From: Halonatronomonas betaini
GTDB lineage: Bacteria; Bacillota; Halanaerobiia; Halanaerobiales; Halarsenatibacteraceae
DNA: 64,000 nt
Direction: 5' to 3'
Assembly (NCBI RefSeq): GCF_015666175.1
Contig: NZ_JADPIE010000001.1
Span: 1-64,000, forward strand
The notes under the pieces were generated by a model. It saw only the letters and a list, made by a program, of their open reading frames with translations, ran no database searches and was not told the DNA's origin. The position numbers and the translations under genes are program-made. Of the stretch, positions 25,777-33,324 are shown piece by piece. How positions within the stretch are numbered: position 1 is the first letter of the stretch; every line of letters begins with the position of its first letter.

Positions 25777-26790
25777 ATGAATAGCTTTCAAAATGAAAAA
25801 AATCTAGTAAGAGAATATTTTAAAGAACTAGAAAATGCCAGTGGAAAAGAAGTAGAATCTGTATTAAACAATTATACAGGAGATAATTATTTCTGGCGAG
25901 GTGTATACCCTTTTAGGGAAATAAATTCAAAAAATAAAGTAGCTGAAGAATTCTGGATGCCATTAAAGAAGTCATTAAAGCATATGCAAAGACGACAGGA
26001 TATTTTCTTTGCAGGCCAGAATGAACTTGGCGAAAGAGTGTGGGTATTTAGTATGGGTCATTTCATGGGACTATTCGATGAAGAATGGCTTGGTGTAAGG
26101 CCAACTGGCAAGATGCATCATTTAAGATATGCAGAATTTAATTGTATCGAAGACGGAAAAATTGTAGAGAGTGGTATTTTTGTTGATATTATAGGATTTA
26201 TGCAGGAAGCAGGTATTAACCTTCTGCCACCCTCTACTGGCAAATATTTTGTTTATCCTGGTCCTAGAGATCATAATGGCCTTCTCTTTGATGATGCCCC
26301 TAAAGAAGAAGGGGAGAAAACACTGGCATTAGTTAATGAAATGGTTGATGATCTTTCCAAATTAAATCAAAGCAAATCAAATGACTGTCCGCCAGAAGTA
26401 TTAGAAAAAACCTGGTCTAGCGATATGATCTGGTATGGACCGGCAGGTATTGGGGCAAGTTATACAATCCCAAGGTATCAGAAACAACATCAATTACCCT
26501 TTAGAAAGAACTTAAAAGATAAAAGATTTAATGGTCATGTATGCCGCCTGGCTGAAGGAAATTTTGCCTGTTTCTTTGGCTGGCCAAATCTTTCAAACAC
26601 TCCAACTGGTGGGTTTTTAGGACTGCCTGGAGGAGAAATCAATGCAGAAATGCAGGTTGTAGATGTTTATTATCGTAAAGGAGAGGAATTATCAGAAAAC
26701 TGGGTTTTCATTGATATTCCTTACTGGCTAAAACAGCAGGGTCTCGATATAATTGAAAGAACCCAGGAAATTAAAAACCCTAAAATATAA
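25777..26790 (+). CDS. protein with two SnoaL/NTF2-like domains, second of the cluster
   Basis: A 337-residue protein, 63 bases after the MFS gene, with AGGAGGG before its ATG. Two NTF2-like halves can be drawn (about 1-165 and 185-330); the aromatic-rich stretches DNYFWRGVYPFREIN and DMIWYGPAGIGASYTIPRYQ occupy the same relative place in each. It is distantly like the 23131-24342 protein in plan but not in sequence. Presumably both act on the imported compound, but the chemistry is unknown. Confidence 0.72.
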   Translation: MNSFQNEKNLVREYFKELENASGKEVESVLNNYTGDNYFWRGVYPFREINSKNKVAEEFWMPLKKSLKHMQRRQDIFFAGQNELGERVWVFSMGHFMGLFDEEWLGVRPTGKMHHLRYAEFNCIEDGKIVESGIFVDIIGFMQEAGINLLPPSTGKYFVYPGPRDHNGLLFDDAPKEEGEKTLALVNEMVDDLSKLNQSKSNDCPPEVLEKTWSSDMIWYGPAGIGASYTIPRYQKQHQLPFRKNLKDKRFNGHVCRLAEGNFACFFGWPNLSNTPTGGFLGLPGGEINAEMQVVDVYYRKGEELSENWVFIDIPYWLKQQGLDIIERTQEIKNPKI

Positions 26791-26802
26791 AAAGATAGCA
26801 AG

Positions 26803-26823
26803 GCCAGAGCCTAACCGCTCTGG
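26803..26823 (+). terminator. terminator of the LacI regulon
   Basis: GCCAGAGC, six-base loop, GCTCTGGC, a perfect eight-base stem; nearly the same sequence as the terminator at 20243. Confidence 0.8.
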
Positions 26824-26874
26824 CTTCTTCCATTCAACTCACAAATTTTAAATATATCCAACCAATAACACCAG

Positions 26875-26898
26875 GCCCCTGCGATCAGCAGGGGCTTT
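26875..26898 (+). terminator. second hairpin terminator
   Basis: GCCCCTGC, loop GATCA, GCAGGGGC, then TTTAA. Related GCCCCTGG/CCAGGGGC hairpins end the next two operons. Confidence 0.75.
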
Positions 26899-26940
26899 AA
26901 TATTAGACTAAATTAATAAACTATATTTTTTACATAATTA

Positions 26941-26969
26941 TTGACTGCATTAAATAATAGTTGTATTAT
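26941..26969 (+). promoter_or_regulatory. promoter of the DUF1801 gene
   Basis: TTGACT, 17 bases, TATTAT. It implies an untranslated leader of about 155 bases that contains a perfect hairpin (GGCAGAA, ATT, TTCTGCC at 27004-27020). Confidence 0.72.
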
Positions 26970-27130
26970 AAAATTATCTTTACTGAAAATAGCTTCAAAA
27001 CCAGGCAGAAATTTTCTGCCAAAAAATAAATGCAATCACCTGCAATAAGCTTATTATTTCTGTTACCGATTAAAACTCTGTTGCCTATCAAGTCTGCTGA
27101 TATTTAGACCGATCAACAAGGAGGCTAGCC

Positions 27131-27505
27131 ATGCCATCATTTAAAGAATATCTAGCAATCATCGATAACCCTGATCACCGCCAGAGATTAGAAACAATCT
27201 TAAACTGGGTTGAAACTGAATTTCCAGAACTGGAATTCCAGATCAAATGGAACCAGCCAATGTTTACTCACCATGGAACATTCATCATCGGCTTCAGCAA
27301 GGCCAAAAATCATATAAGTGTGGCCCCTGAAAAAGCATGTTTAAAAGAATTTGCCGAAGAAATTGCAGAATCCGGTTATAACGCCACCAGCGAAATATTC
27401 AGAATCAAGTGGGACCAGCCAGTTAACTACAAACTCCTGAAAGAGATCATCGAATTTAATATTAAAGATAAAGCAGACTGCCAGACCTTCTGGCGTAAAT
27501 CCTGA
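27131..27505 (+). CDS. DUF1801 (YdhG-like) family protein
   Basis: A 124-residue protein of the DUF1801 family, which includes the putative iron chaperone YdhG of Bacillus with a frataxin-like fold. The family stretch FQIKWNQPMFTHHGTFIIGFSKAKNHISVAP is largely intact, quoted here in short: KWNQPMFTHHGTFIIGF. Usual length. AAGGAGG lies before the ATG. The gene stands alone between a promoter and a terminator. Confidence 0.8.
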   Translation: MPSFKEYLAIIDNPDHRQRLETILNWVETEFPELEFQIKWNQPMFTHHGTFIIGFSKAKNHISVAPEKACLKEFAEEIAESGYNATSEIFRIKWDQPVNYKLLKEIIEFNIKDKADCQTFWRKS

Positions 27506-27515
27506 AGTATTATTA

Positions 27516-27540
27516 GCCCCTGGTTCCCACCAGGGGCTTA
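27516..27540 (+). terminator. terminator of the DUF1801 gene
   Basis: GCCCCTGG, loop TTCCCA, CCAGGGGC, then TTAAA. Confidence 0.78.
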
Positions 27541-27644
27541 AATTATTAAAAAGTAATTACTATACTGATTAACTCAAATATATATGTTATTAATAGTTCA
27601 TAAATTTCTTTTTAGTTTATTAGGCCTAAAGGGAGGTAACAATT

Positions 27645-28550
27645 ATGCAAAAGATTATACCCCATCTCTGGTTTGATGATAAGGCAGAAGAGGCAGCAGA
27701 TTATTATATCTCTATCTTTAATAATTCAAAGAAACTGGCAGTAGATTATTATGATAAGCAAAGTGCCGAAGTCTCAGGAAAAGTTGCTGGAAGTATATTA
27801 GGTGTTGAATATGAAATTGAGGGTTTTTGTTTCTATAATATTAATGGTGGCTCCTTCTTTCAAATAAATCCCTCAATCTCGTTCTTTGTAAATTGCCAGA
27901 CTGAAACAGAGGTTGACCGGCTCTGGAATAAATTATCCAGGCAGGGCAAGGTCTTAATGCCCCTTGATAAATACCCCTTTAATGATAAATATGGCTGGAT
28001 TGAAGATAAATACGGCGTTTCATGGCAGATAATGATCTGCAGCGAATGCGAACAAAGAATTGTACCCTCCTTAATATTTGTAAATGAAAACAGCGGCCGG
28101 GCAGAAGAGGCAATTAAATTTTATACAGATGTATTCAAGGACTCCGAAATTAAAGAGGTCTCCCGATATGGAGAAGGTATGGAGCCGAATAGAGAACAAG
28201 ATATAAATTATGCAGCATTCACCTTATATGATCAGGAGTTTTCAGCAATGGATAGCGCAATGGATCATCAATTTAATTTTACAGAAGGCATTTCTTTACT
28301 GGTTAATTTAAGCTCCCAGGAAGAGATAGATTATTACTGGGATAAGCTTTCTGCAGATCCAGAAGCTGAACAATGTGGCTGGCTAAAAGATAAATTTGGC
28401 GTCTCCTGGCAGATTGTTCCAGAGGTACTGAATGGATATTTAAGAGATCCAGACCCGGAAAAGGCAAGTAGAGTCATGAATGCTTTTATGGAGATGAAAA
28501 AACTCAACCTGGCAGAAATCGAAACAGCCTACAAGGGGGAATTAAAATGA
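27645..28550 (+). CDS. tandem VOC/PhnB-like protein
   Basis: A 301-residue fusion of two PhnB-like (3-demethylubiquinone methyltransferase-like) VOC domains: residues 1-135 begin IIPHLWFDDKAEEAADYYISIF, residues 140-285 begin IVPSLIFVNENSGRAEEAIKFY, and both end in a KFGVSWQI-type strand (DKYGVSWQIM, DKFGVSWQIV). Single-domain members are about 150 residues. VOC folds bind metals and small electrophiles, but PhnB-like proteins have no proven reaction. Overlaps the next VOC gene by four bases (ATGA). Confidence 0.85.
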   Translation: MQKIIPHLWFDDKAEEAADYYISIFNNSKKLAVDYYDKQSAEVSGKVAGSILGVEYEIEGFCFYNINGGSFFQINPSISFFVNCQTETEVDRLWNKLSRQGKVLMPLDKYPFNDKYGWIEDKYGVSWQIMICSECEQRIVPSLIFVNENSGRAEEAIKFYTDVFKDSEIKEVSRYGEGMEPNREQDINYAAFTLYDQEFSAMDSAMDHQFNFTEGISLLVNLSSQEEIDYYWDKLSADPEAEQCGWLKDKFGVSWQIVPEVLNGYLRDPDPEKASRVMNAFMEMKKLNLAEIETAYKGELK

Positions 28551-28987
28551 CTGGAGTAGAAATCGATTTTATCGTTAAGGACAGCCTAAAAGCCCTGGAA
28601 CTCTATAAACAGATCTTTGAGGTCGAACCAGTTGAAGTCACAGACTTTCCAAAGGGCCAGAATGAAGTTATCTTTAGTCTATATGGAGTCCGTTTTCATA
28701 TGCTAGATGAAAACCCTGAATACAACATGCTGGCACCGGATAAGGATACCCATCAGACAATTTGGTTTAATATAATGGTCCCGGATATTAATGAAGTCTA
28801 TCAAAAAGCCATGGAAGCAGGCTGTACAGAACTGCAGCCAGTAACTGAGATTCCAGACTTCGGAGTCATCAATGCAATCTTCAATGATCCTTTTGGGTAT
28901 CAGAGGATGCTCCATGAAATCACAAGAGAAGTAAGCCACGAAGAAAGAGTCGGCATCTGGGAAGAAAAAATGCAGCAGGAATGCTAA
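28547..28987 (+). CDS. VOC family (PhnB/glyoxalase-like) protein
   Basis: A 146-residue VOC protein translationally coupled to the preceding one (ATGA overlap). The two half-domains start EIDFIVKDSLKALELYKQIF and HQTIWFNIMVPDINEVYQKA, and it ends with the strand INAIFNDPFGYQRMLHEI. A metal-binding role is possible through the H and E positions. Function unknown; the coupling suggests both proteins work together. Confidence 0.83.
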   Translation: MTGVEIDFIVKDSLKALELYKQIFEVEPVEVTDFPKGQNEVIFSLYGVRFHMLDENPEYNMLAPDKDTHQTIWFNIMVPDINEVYQKAMEAGCTELQPVTEIPDFGVINAIFNDPFGYQRMLHEITREVSHEERVGIWEEKMQQEC

Positions 28988-29029
28988 TAATCTTAAATCT
29001 TTAAATCCCTAAGAGCCTAAAATCTTTAA

Positions 29030-29054
29030 GCCCCTGGCCTTCACCAGGGGCTTA
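29030..29054 (+). terminator. terminator after the VOC genes
   Basis: GCCCCTGG (29030-29037) and CCAGGGGC (29044-29051) flank a six-base loop; also usable by the convergent methyltransferase gene. Confidence 0.78.
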
Positions 29055-29097
29055 TTAAATCACCTTATCTTAATATCAATAACCTGTCAGCAATTAT

Positions 29098-29901
29098 TCA
29101 AGCCTTCACTGCAGTAATAATATGCGCAGGAACCGGAAACTCCACCGCACCATCTGGAGTCATAAATGGCTCCAGAAAAGTTTCTGCCTCCTCAAAAATC
29201 TCATTAATTTTAGACTTCTCTAAAAAGATTTGAGCAAATGGAAACCAGCCCTTAACATCAGCTAAGACCATATGTCTGGCACTTGAAAAAGATGCCTGAC
29301 CTTTCTCAGTCCTAATATCAATAGAACTTAGACCTACAGACTCAAAAATAGAGCAAAGTTCATCAGTATCACCCATCGAGAAAGGCAGCCGGAGAGCATT
29401 TCCCACCTTTTTATCTACCATCCGGTCGTAAACTCTGGCCATAACACCATAAGCCGGTATTTTATCAAGGGAATCAAAAACAGCCACCGCCAGCTGGCCA
29501 TCAGGCTTTAATACCCGCCACATCTCCTTAACAGCAACCTCAGGGTCAGAAAAAAGCATCAAGCCAAATTGACTGATAACAGCATCAAAACTATTGTCTC
29601 TATAGGGTAGATCTTCAGCCTCACCTTCACGCCAGTCAATTTCAGGAGAAATCTCCTCGGCTAAAGCCAGCATACCAGGGTTGATATCAACCCCGGAGAC
29701 TAACTCAGCAGACCCCACCTCTTCAGCAACAGTCCGGCCCAGGATTCCAGTTCCACAGGCAACATCCAGCACTCTGTCTCCAGGCTCAATATTGGCAGCA
29801 TCTATCAGCCGGGAAGTCCATTCATCGAATAGAGCAGGGGCAAGTAACTCTTCATAGGATTCAGCAACCATCTTGAGTTCTTGAATATCTAGCTCACTCA
29901 T
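29098..29901 (-). CDS. SAM-dependent class I methyltransferase
   Basis: A 267-residue UbiE/Methyltransf_11-type enzyme. Motif I is VLDVACGTGILGRTVAEEV, the acidic loop GVDINPGML binds the ribose of SAM, and motif IV is FDAVISQFGLMLF followed by EMWRVLKPDGQLAVAVF. ATG 29901 is seven bases after GAAAGG; the first ATG (29910) abuts the site. It is transcribed toward the VOC genes and stands alone. Substrate unknown. Confidence 0.87.
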   Translation of the reverse strand: MSELDIQELKMVAESYEELLAPALFDEWTSRLIDAANIEPGDRVLDVACGTGILGRTVAEEVGSAELVSGVDINPGMLALAEEISPEIDWREGEAEDLPYRDNSFDAVISQFGLMLFSDPEVAVKEMWRVLKPDGQLAVAVFDSLDKIPAYGVMARVYDRMVDKKVGNALRLPFSMGDTDELCSIFESVGLSSIDIRTEKGQASFSSARHMVLADVKGWFPFAQIFLEKSKINEIFEEAETFLEPFMTPDGAVEFPVPAHIITAVKA

Positions 29902-30080
29902 TTTAAACATCCTTTCAGTTAGTTAATTATGCTGATAGACGCTACTAATCTGCCAGGAATATTACCAAAAAGCCTCAAATTGTCAAAACTTTAAATTTAA
30001 TTATATTATATCACCCCACAAACAGCCTTTTAGTATAGCAGACCACAAAGCTCAACTTTATCGATAGATAGCACTAAATT

Positions 30081-30143
30081 TAATAGACCCAGCGGTTACC
30101 CGACGGTTACCAAGCGGTATCTCTTAACAAATTTCACAAAGTC
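30081..30143. repeat. 62-base dispersed repeat with CGGTTACC iterations, copy 1
   Basis: Contains CGGTTACC at 30093 and 30104 and CGGTATC at 30115, an 11-base period, followed by CTCTTAACAAATTTCACAAAG. The same 62 bases, with four changes, occur at 58330-58391. Both copies are intergenic. It might be a protein-binding array or a remnant of a mobile element. Confidence 0.75.
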
Positions 30144-30195
30144 CAAAAACCATTTCAGTAACATCAATACACATTTCAGGTAGAATATTTTAAAA

Positions 30196-30303
30196 TTTCA
30201 ACATCAGACGAATCTGATATGTAAATACTTTCTAATCTCATGTTGAGTTATATCACCTGTCATTACAGCGAAAGGCCAGAGGAATTAGCCTCTGATGTTG
30301 AAA
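30196..30303 (+). promoter_or_regulatory. inverted repeat enclosing the leader of the PIN-toxin gene
   Basis: TTTCAACATCAGA (30196-30208) is the exact complement of TCTGATGTTGAAA (30291-30303), the latter containing the first ATG of the gene. A competing hairpin, CAGAGG with CCTCTG (about 30277-30294), uses part of the right arm. The arrangement could switch translation, or the arms could be ends of a small element. Confidence 0.5.
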
Positions 30304-30798
30304 ATGTCTAAAAAGATTGTTATAAATACGGACCCATTAATAGCTATTATAGCTGGTTTAGGGAATTTAAAAGTTTTAGAAAAATTATATGAAGAGGTTA
30401 TGGTACCATATGAAGTAGGACAAGAAATGTTGGCAAAGAAAAATATTACTAATGATGCTAAAATTTTTGATGAAAATAGTTGGCTAAATAAATTAAATAG
30501 ACCTGTAAAGTTAAATTCATTTCTGTCTAATTCTCTAGATAAAGGAGAAGCATCTGTAATTCAGGTAGCTATTGATAATGGTATAAAAACAGTGTGCATA
30601 GATGAAGCTGCTGGCAGAAGAATAGCTAGACTAAATGATTTAAAAGTTACAGGTTCATTAGGAGTTATTATATCAGCTATAAAAATTGGTGAAGATTTAG
30701 CAATTGAATCTGTAATAAGAAATATGAGAGAAAATGGAGTTTGGATTAGTAATAAATTGGCTGAAGAAGCTATTAAGCTAGTTAAAACCAAATATTGA
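30304..30798 (+). CDS. PIN-like ribonuclease toxin (DUF3368)
   Basis: About 164 residues of the DUF3368 branch of the PIN fold: an N-terminal strand with INTDPLIAII, central acidic residues in LDKGEASVIQVAID and a third in TVCIDEAAGRRIAR, followed by the characteristic TGSLGVIISAIK. These toxins cleave RNA and usually have a small UPF0175-type antitoxin encoded just upstream; none is present here. The start is either ATG 30295 or, as listed, ATG 30304. Confidence 0.78.
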   Translation: MSKKIVINTDPLIAIIAGLGNLKVLEKLYEEVMVPYEVGQEMLAKKNITNDAKIFDENSWLNKLNRPVKLNSFLSNSLDKGEASVIQVAIDNGIKTVCIDEAAGRRIARLNDLKVTGSLGVIISAIKIGEDLAIESVIRNMRENGVWISNKLAEEAIKLVKTKY

Positions 30799-30857
30799 GA
30801 TTTACTATTTAGTTAAGTTAATTTAGGACTTCTTTAATTAATAGTATAAATATCATT

Positions 30858-30917
30858 AATGTCCTTTATCATGACTTCCTGGGCAAAGCCCTGCTGGAAA
30901 ACGGCGAAGCATTTTAA
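30858..30917 (+). pseudogene. C-terminal gene relic, copy 1
   Basis: A short frame reads NVLYHDFLGKALLENGEAF and stops, with no start codon. A similar frame at 35686-35748 reads KHDFLGNSLLENK. Both look like the last 15-20 codons of the same unidentified gene family left behind by deletion. Confidence 0.5.
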
Positions 30918-30936
30918 ACTAATATAGATATAATCG

Positions 30937-30962
30937 AACCACCGGGAAACAGGTGGTTTTTA
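30937..30962 (+). terminator. terminator hairpin
   Basis: AACCACC, eight-base loop, GGTGGTT, then T run. Confidence 0.8.
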
Positions 30963-30986
30963 AATTAATAACAAAATTTTGCAGGA

Positions 30987-31295
30987 ATAAAAACTTATTA
31001 TAAATGCCCATACTGTGGACAAGTGGCAGATGATTTTTACTGGTGGACTGATGGTCAAGCAGATTATTTAACTGGCATTATTGATTATTTAATAACTGAA
31101 ATAATAAATGAAAAATACTTAGACGAATTTAAAGAGGAAAAATTAGAATCTAATTATCCTAAGATGGAACCAGATATATTCAATCCATTTAAAATAGTTG
31201 AATTAGAATGCTGTGATGAAAATTTAAAAGTTCTTAAAGTTGCAGAAGAAATATATTGTCATTACTGCGGTTCTAATCATATATTAGAGCATTAA
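30987..31295 (+). CDS. zinc-ribbon protein, probably 5'-truncated
   Basis: The frame contains two zinc knuckles, KCPYCGQ near the start and CHYCGSN near the end, about 80 residues apart, with a predicted helical acidic middle (YLTGIIDYLITEIINEKY). The first knuckle lies before the only usable start codon (GTG 31023), and upstream back to the stop at 30969 there is no ATG, GTG or TTG. Either an ATA codon at 30987 is used or the 5' end is lost. Family not recognised. Confidence 0.5.
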   Translation: MKTYYKCPYCGQVADDFYWWTDGQADYLTGIIDYLITEIINEKYLDEFKEEKLESNYPKMEPDIFNPFKIVELECCDENLKVLKVAEEIYCHYCGSNHILEH

Positions 31296-31322
31296 AAAAT
31301 ATTTTCATTAGAATTCCTGTAT

Positions 31323-31380
31323 AAGCCAGACAGGCTTTTGCCATCCTTCTAACCAGCAGTGGCAGCCAGTCTGGCTTTTT
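31323..31380. terminator. long bidirectional terminator
   Basis: AAGCCAGAC (31323-31331) pairs with GTCTGGCTT (31369-31377), with an inner GGC/GCC stem, then T run. It lies between two converging genes. Confidence 0.75.
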
Positions 31381-31453
31381 AATTTATTTGATTTTATATT
31401 TTAGATTTTTAGCTTAAGCGTACTGAAATACTAATATATCAAGAGTGCAAAGA

Positions 31454-32152
31454 TTAAATATCATCTTCATTTTGAATATAACCTCTATTTTTAAGCAACC
31501 TTGGTATAAGAGACAGGATAAAAAATATTACTCCAGCCAGACCAAGATATATAAAAGTCTGAGTCAGATCTCCCTCGCCTCTATAAATTGAAGAGGCTGC
31601 TAAAATATATGCGACAGTTGCCGGCAGCATACATATCCAGGACAGAGGTGCATATACCTTTAACTTCATAGAAGTTAGCCCATATATATAGTTTTGAAGA
31701 TTAAAGGGAAAAAGAGGAACCATCCTCGTGACTATTAACATTCTCCAGCCATGCTTTTCTACTCCAGAATCAATCTTCTGTAGCATTTCTTTATTACTGA
31801 TTAAGCTAGTAACAAGATCTCTAGCGGCATATCTCCCCAAAATAAAGGCAGAACTTGCTCCTAATGTAGAGCCAATTGAGGTGTAAATAATAGCAAAAAC
31901 CGGCTCAAATAAGAAAGCACCTAGAATTGTTACCGGTAATCCAGGCAAAAACAGGATACATGCTAAGACCCATATCCCGAGATAAGCAAGAGGGGCAAGT
32001 ATACCAAAATCTGCTACGAATTTCTGAAGTAGCTCTATATTATCGATGCTTATATATTTATTCAGTCCTGTTAAACGGATCAAGAGTATTGCTGTGGCTA
32101 ATGAAACTAATATTATTATTAGTCTAGCTAATTTCTTCTTTTCAAACTTCAT
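31454..32152 (-). CDS. TVP38/TMEM64 family membrane protein
   Basis: A 232-residue integral membrane protein with a VTT/SNARE-associated (DedA-like) domain: LACILFLPGLPVTILGAFLFEP and GSTLGASSAFILGRYAARD are the family landmarks, then RMVPLFPFNLQNYIYGLTSM. Such proteins are thought to move lipids or small molecules across membranes. It is the last gene of the rhodanese-CGGC operon and overlaps the preceding CGGC gene by 11 bases. ATG 32152 is chosen, six bases after GAGG. Its presence in this operon is the only hint to its substrate. Confidence 0.85.
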   Translation of the reverse strand: MKFEKKKLARLIIILVSLATAILLIRLTGLNKYISIDNIELLQKFVADFGILAPLAYLGIWVLACILFLPGLPVTILGAFLFEPVFAIIYTSIGSTLGASSAFILGRYAARDLVTSLISNKEMLQKIDSGVEKHGWRMLIVTRMVPLFPFNLQNYIYGLTSMKLKVYAPLSWICMLPATVAYILAASSIYRGEGDLTQTFIYLGLAGVIFFILSLIPRLLKNRGYIQNEDDI

Positions 32153-32510
32153 CTTCTGCCTCATCAATCTGATGTACTTTTTCGTTTGAAGAGATAATAA
32201 TTTTTTCCTCAGCAGTCCTGTTATAAATAGCATCTAGAATTTTTTCTGAGTAAATACAGTTAAGCTCAGCAGAACTACCAGAAATCACCTCGTCCAAATA
32301 TACATAATCAGCATATTCCTTTAATAATTTCTTGACCCTTTTTACTGCCTTTTTGCCTGGACAGCCGCCACAGGTTAAGCTGCCTACGATCGCTAATTTA
32401 TTATAATCTTTATCAATATTATCTTTGATTTTTTGATTTAGATTATCCAAAGAAATTTCACTATTGCTATTACCCTCATTTTTAAAGCAGCGGATAACTC
32501 CTATTCTCAT
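32142..32510 (-). CDS. CGGC-domain protein, second
   Basis: A 122-residue protein of the CGGC family. It starts with MRIGVIRCFKNE and contains LTCGGCPGKKAVKRVKKLL. The cysteines (C8, and those of CGGC) are thought to bind metal or take part in redox reactions, but no member has an established function to my knowledge. It overlaps the first CGGC gene by one base and the TVP38 gene by 11, so the genes are coupled. Compared with its neighbour it lacks the later CPH motif. Confidence 0.82.
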   Translation of the reverse strand: MRIGVIRCFKNEGNSNSEISLDNLNQKIKDNIDKDYNKLAIVGSLTCGGCPGKKAVKRVKKLLKEYADYVYLDEVISGSSAELNCIYSEKILDAIYNRTAEEKIIISSNEKVHQIDEAEDEV

Positions 32511-32920
32511 TAAATTTTATACCCCCTCTTAAATTGGTTTAATATTTTTTTGTTTTTTAATCGGTAAAGCACCATATCCTTATAAGTTTTCTGGTGGGTC
32601 CACTCATATATATCTACCGATTCAGATAAGTCTTTGACCACTGATTTTAATTTTGAAAAATGGGGGCATGGGTAATCGATAGGAGTACCTAGTTTGGTAC
32701 AGGAAGCAAATATAAAACTATCCACTCCGTTTGCTAGCATTTTTTCTACCCGAGCTTTAAATTTATTGCCAGGGCAGCCTCCACAGGTAATGACATCAAC
32801 CAATTCAATTTCTTCTTCAAACCCGTGAAGGCTGCCTTCCTTATTATTGATATACTCCAAACAGTGTCGGCCGTTACAAATCTCTTCAGTTTGCAAACAT
32901 CTAACCAGAGCTAGCTTCAC
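32510..32920 (-). CDS. CGGC-domain protein, first
   Basis: A 136-residue CGGC-domain protein: KLALVRCLQTEEICNGRHC near the start, ITCGGCPGNKFKARVEKML in the middle and SCTKLGTPIDYPCPH later, seven or more cysteines in all. The layout (C-x-GRxC, CGGC, C-x..-CPH) suggests a metal or Fe-S site. GTG 32920 fits AGAGGTGAG five to six bases upstream better than the GTG at 32929. It overlaps the membrane-protein gene before it, in which its start codon is embedded. Confidence 0.82.
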   Translation of the reverse strand: MKLALVRCLQTEEICNGRHCLEYINNKEGSLHGFEEEIELVDVITCGGCPGNKFKARVEKMLANGVDSFIFASCTKLGTPIDYPCPHFSKLKSVVKDLSESVDIYEWTHQKTYKDMVLYRLKNKKILNQFKRGYKI

Positions 32921-33323
32921 TGGTCTCACCTCTTTTAGATTTTTTTAAGAAGAAAGCCATCAAATGAAAGCCGAAAAGTATAGCTCCAGCCATTGTTAAA
33001 TAGGGAAGGCTTAAAATGTCAATGCTGTTATAGTTAAGTAATAAGATGAAAGTAAAAAGTCCCCAGCTAAAAGATAAAATAAACTGTAACATTTTATCTC
33101 TATTTTTTAAAAAGTTGTAGATTAGCATTAACAATAAGACAACTATTATTACTCGGTAGATATTAATGTTAGTTGCTGTGAAGTAATTCTGGTCTAAATT
33201 ATATCTCCGGTTAAATAAACTTCTATTGACACCCTGATAAATATCAGCCAGTCTAGCAAAGACTAAACTCGCTGTAAAAAATAAATATCCTAGAAAAAAT
33301 AAGAGATATTTTAAATATTTCAT
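32901..33323 (-). CDS. small membrane protein of the rhodanese-CGGC operon
   Basis: A 140-residue protein with four hydrophobic helices (about 4-22, 55-73, 82-100, 108-125; e.g. YLLFFLGYLFFTASLVFA and IYRVIIVVLLLMLIYNFL) and a basic C-terminus. No family recognised. Its ATG follows the stop codon of the rhodanese gene by one base (TAAGATG) and its end overlaps the first CGGC gene. It may anchor or transport the sulfur species handled by the operon. Confidence 0.7.
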   Translation of the reverse strand: MKYLKYLLFFLGYLFFTASLVFARLADIYQGVNRSLFNRRYNLDQNYFTATNINIYRVIIVVLLLMLIYNFLKNRDKMLQFILSFSWGLFTFILLLNYNSIDILSLPYLTMAGAILFGFHLMAFFLKKSKRGETSEASSG

Positions 33324-33324
33324 C

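Noticed and set aside
27020-27115. Leader before the DUF1801 gene considered as a riboswitch
   Set aside because: Has one perfect hairpin but none of the conserved cores of known classes that I can recall; left as a leader only.
30868-30920. GGGCAAAGCCC-type string considered as a c-di-GMP riboswitch core
   Set aside because: The rest of the GEMM core is absent, and a related copy at 35690 aligns better as the end of a protein-coding frame.
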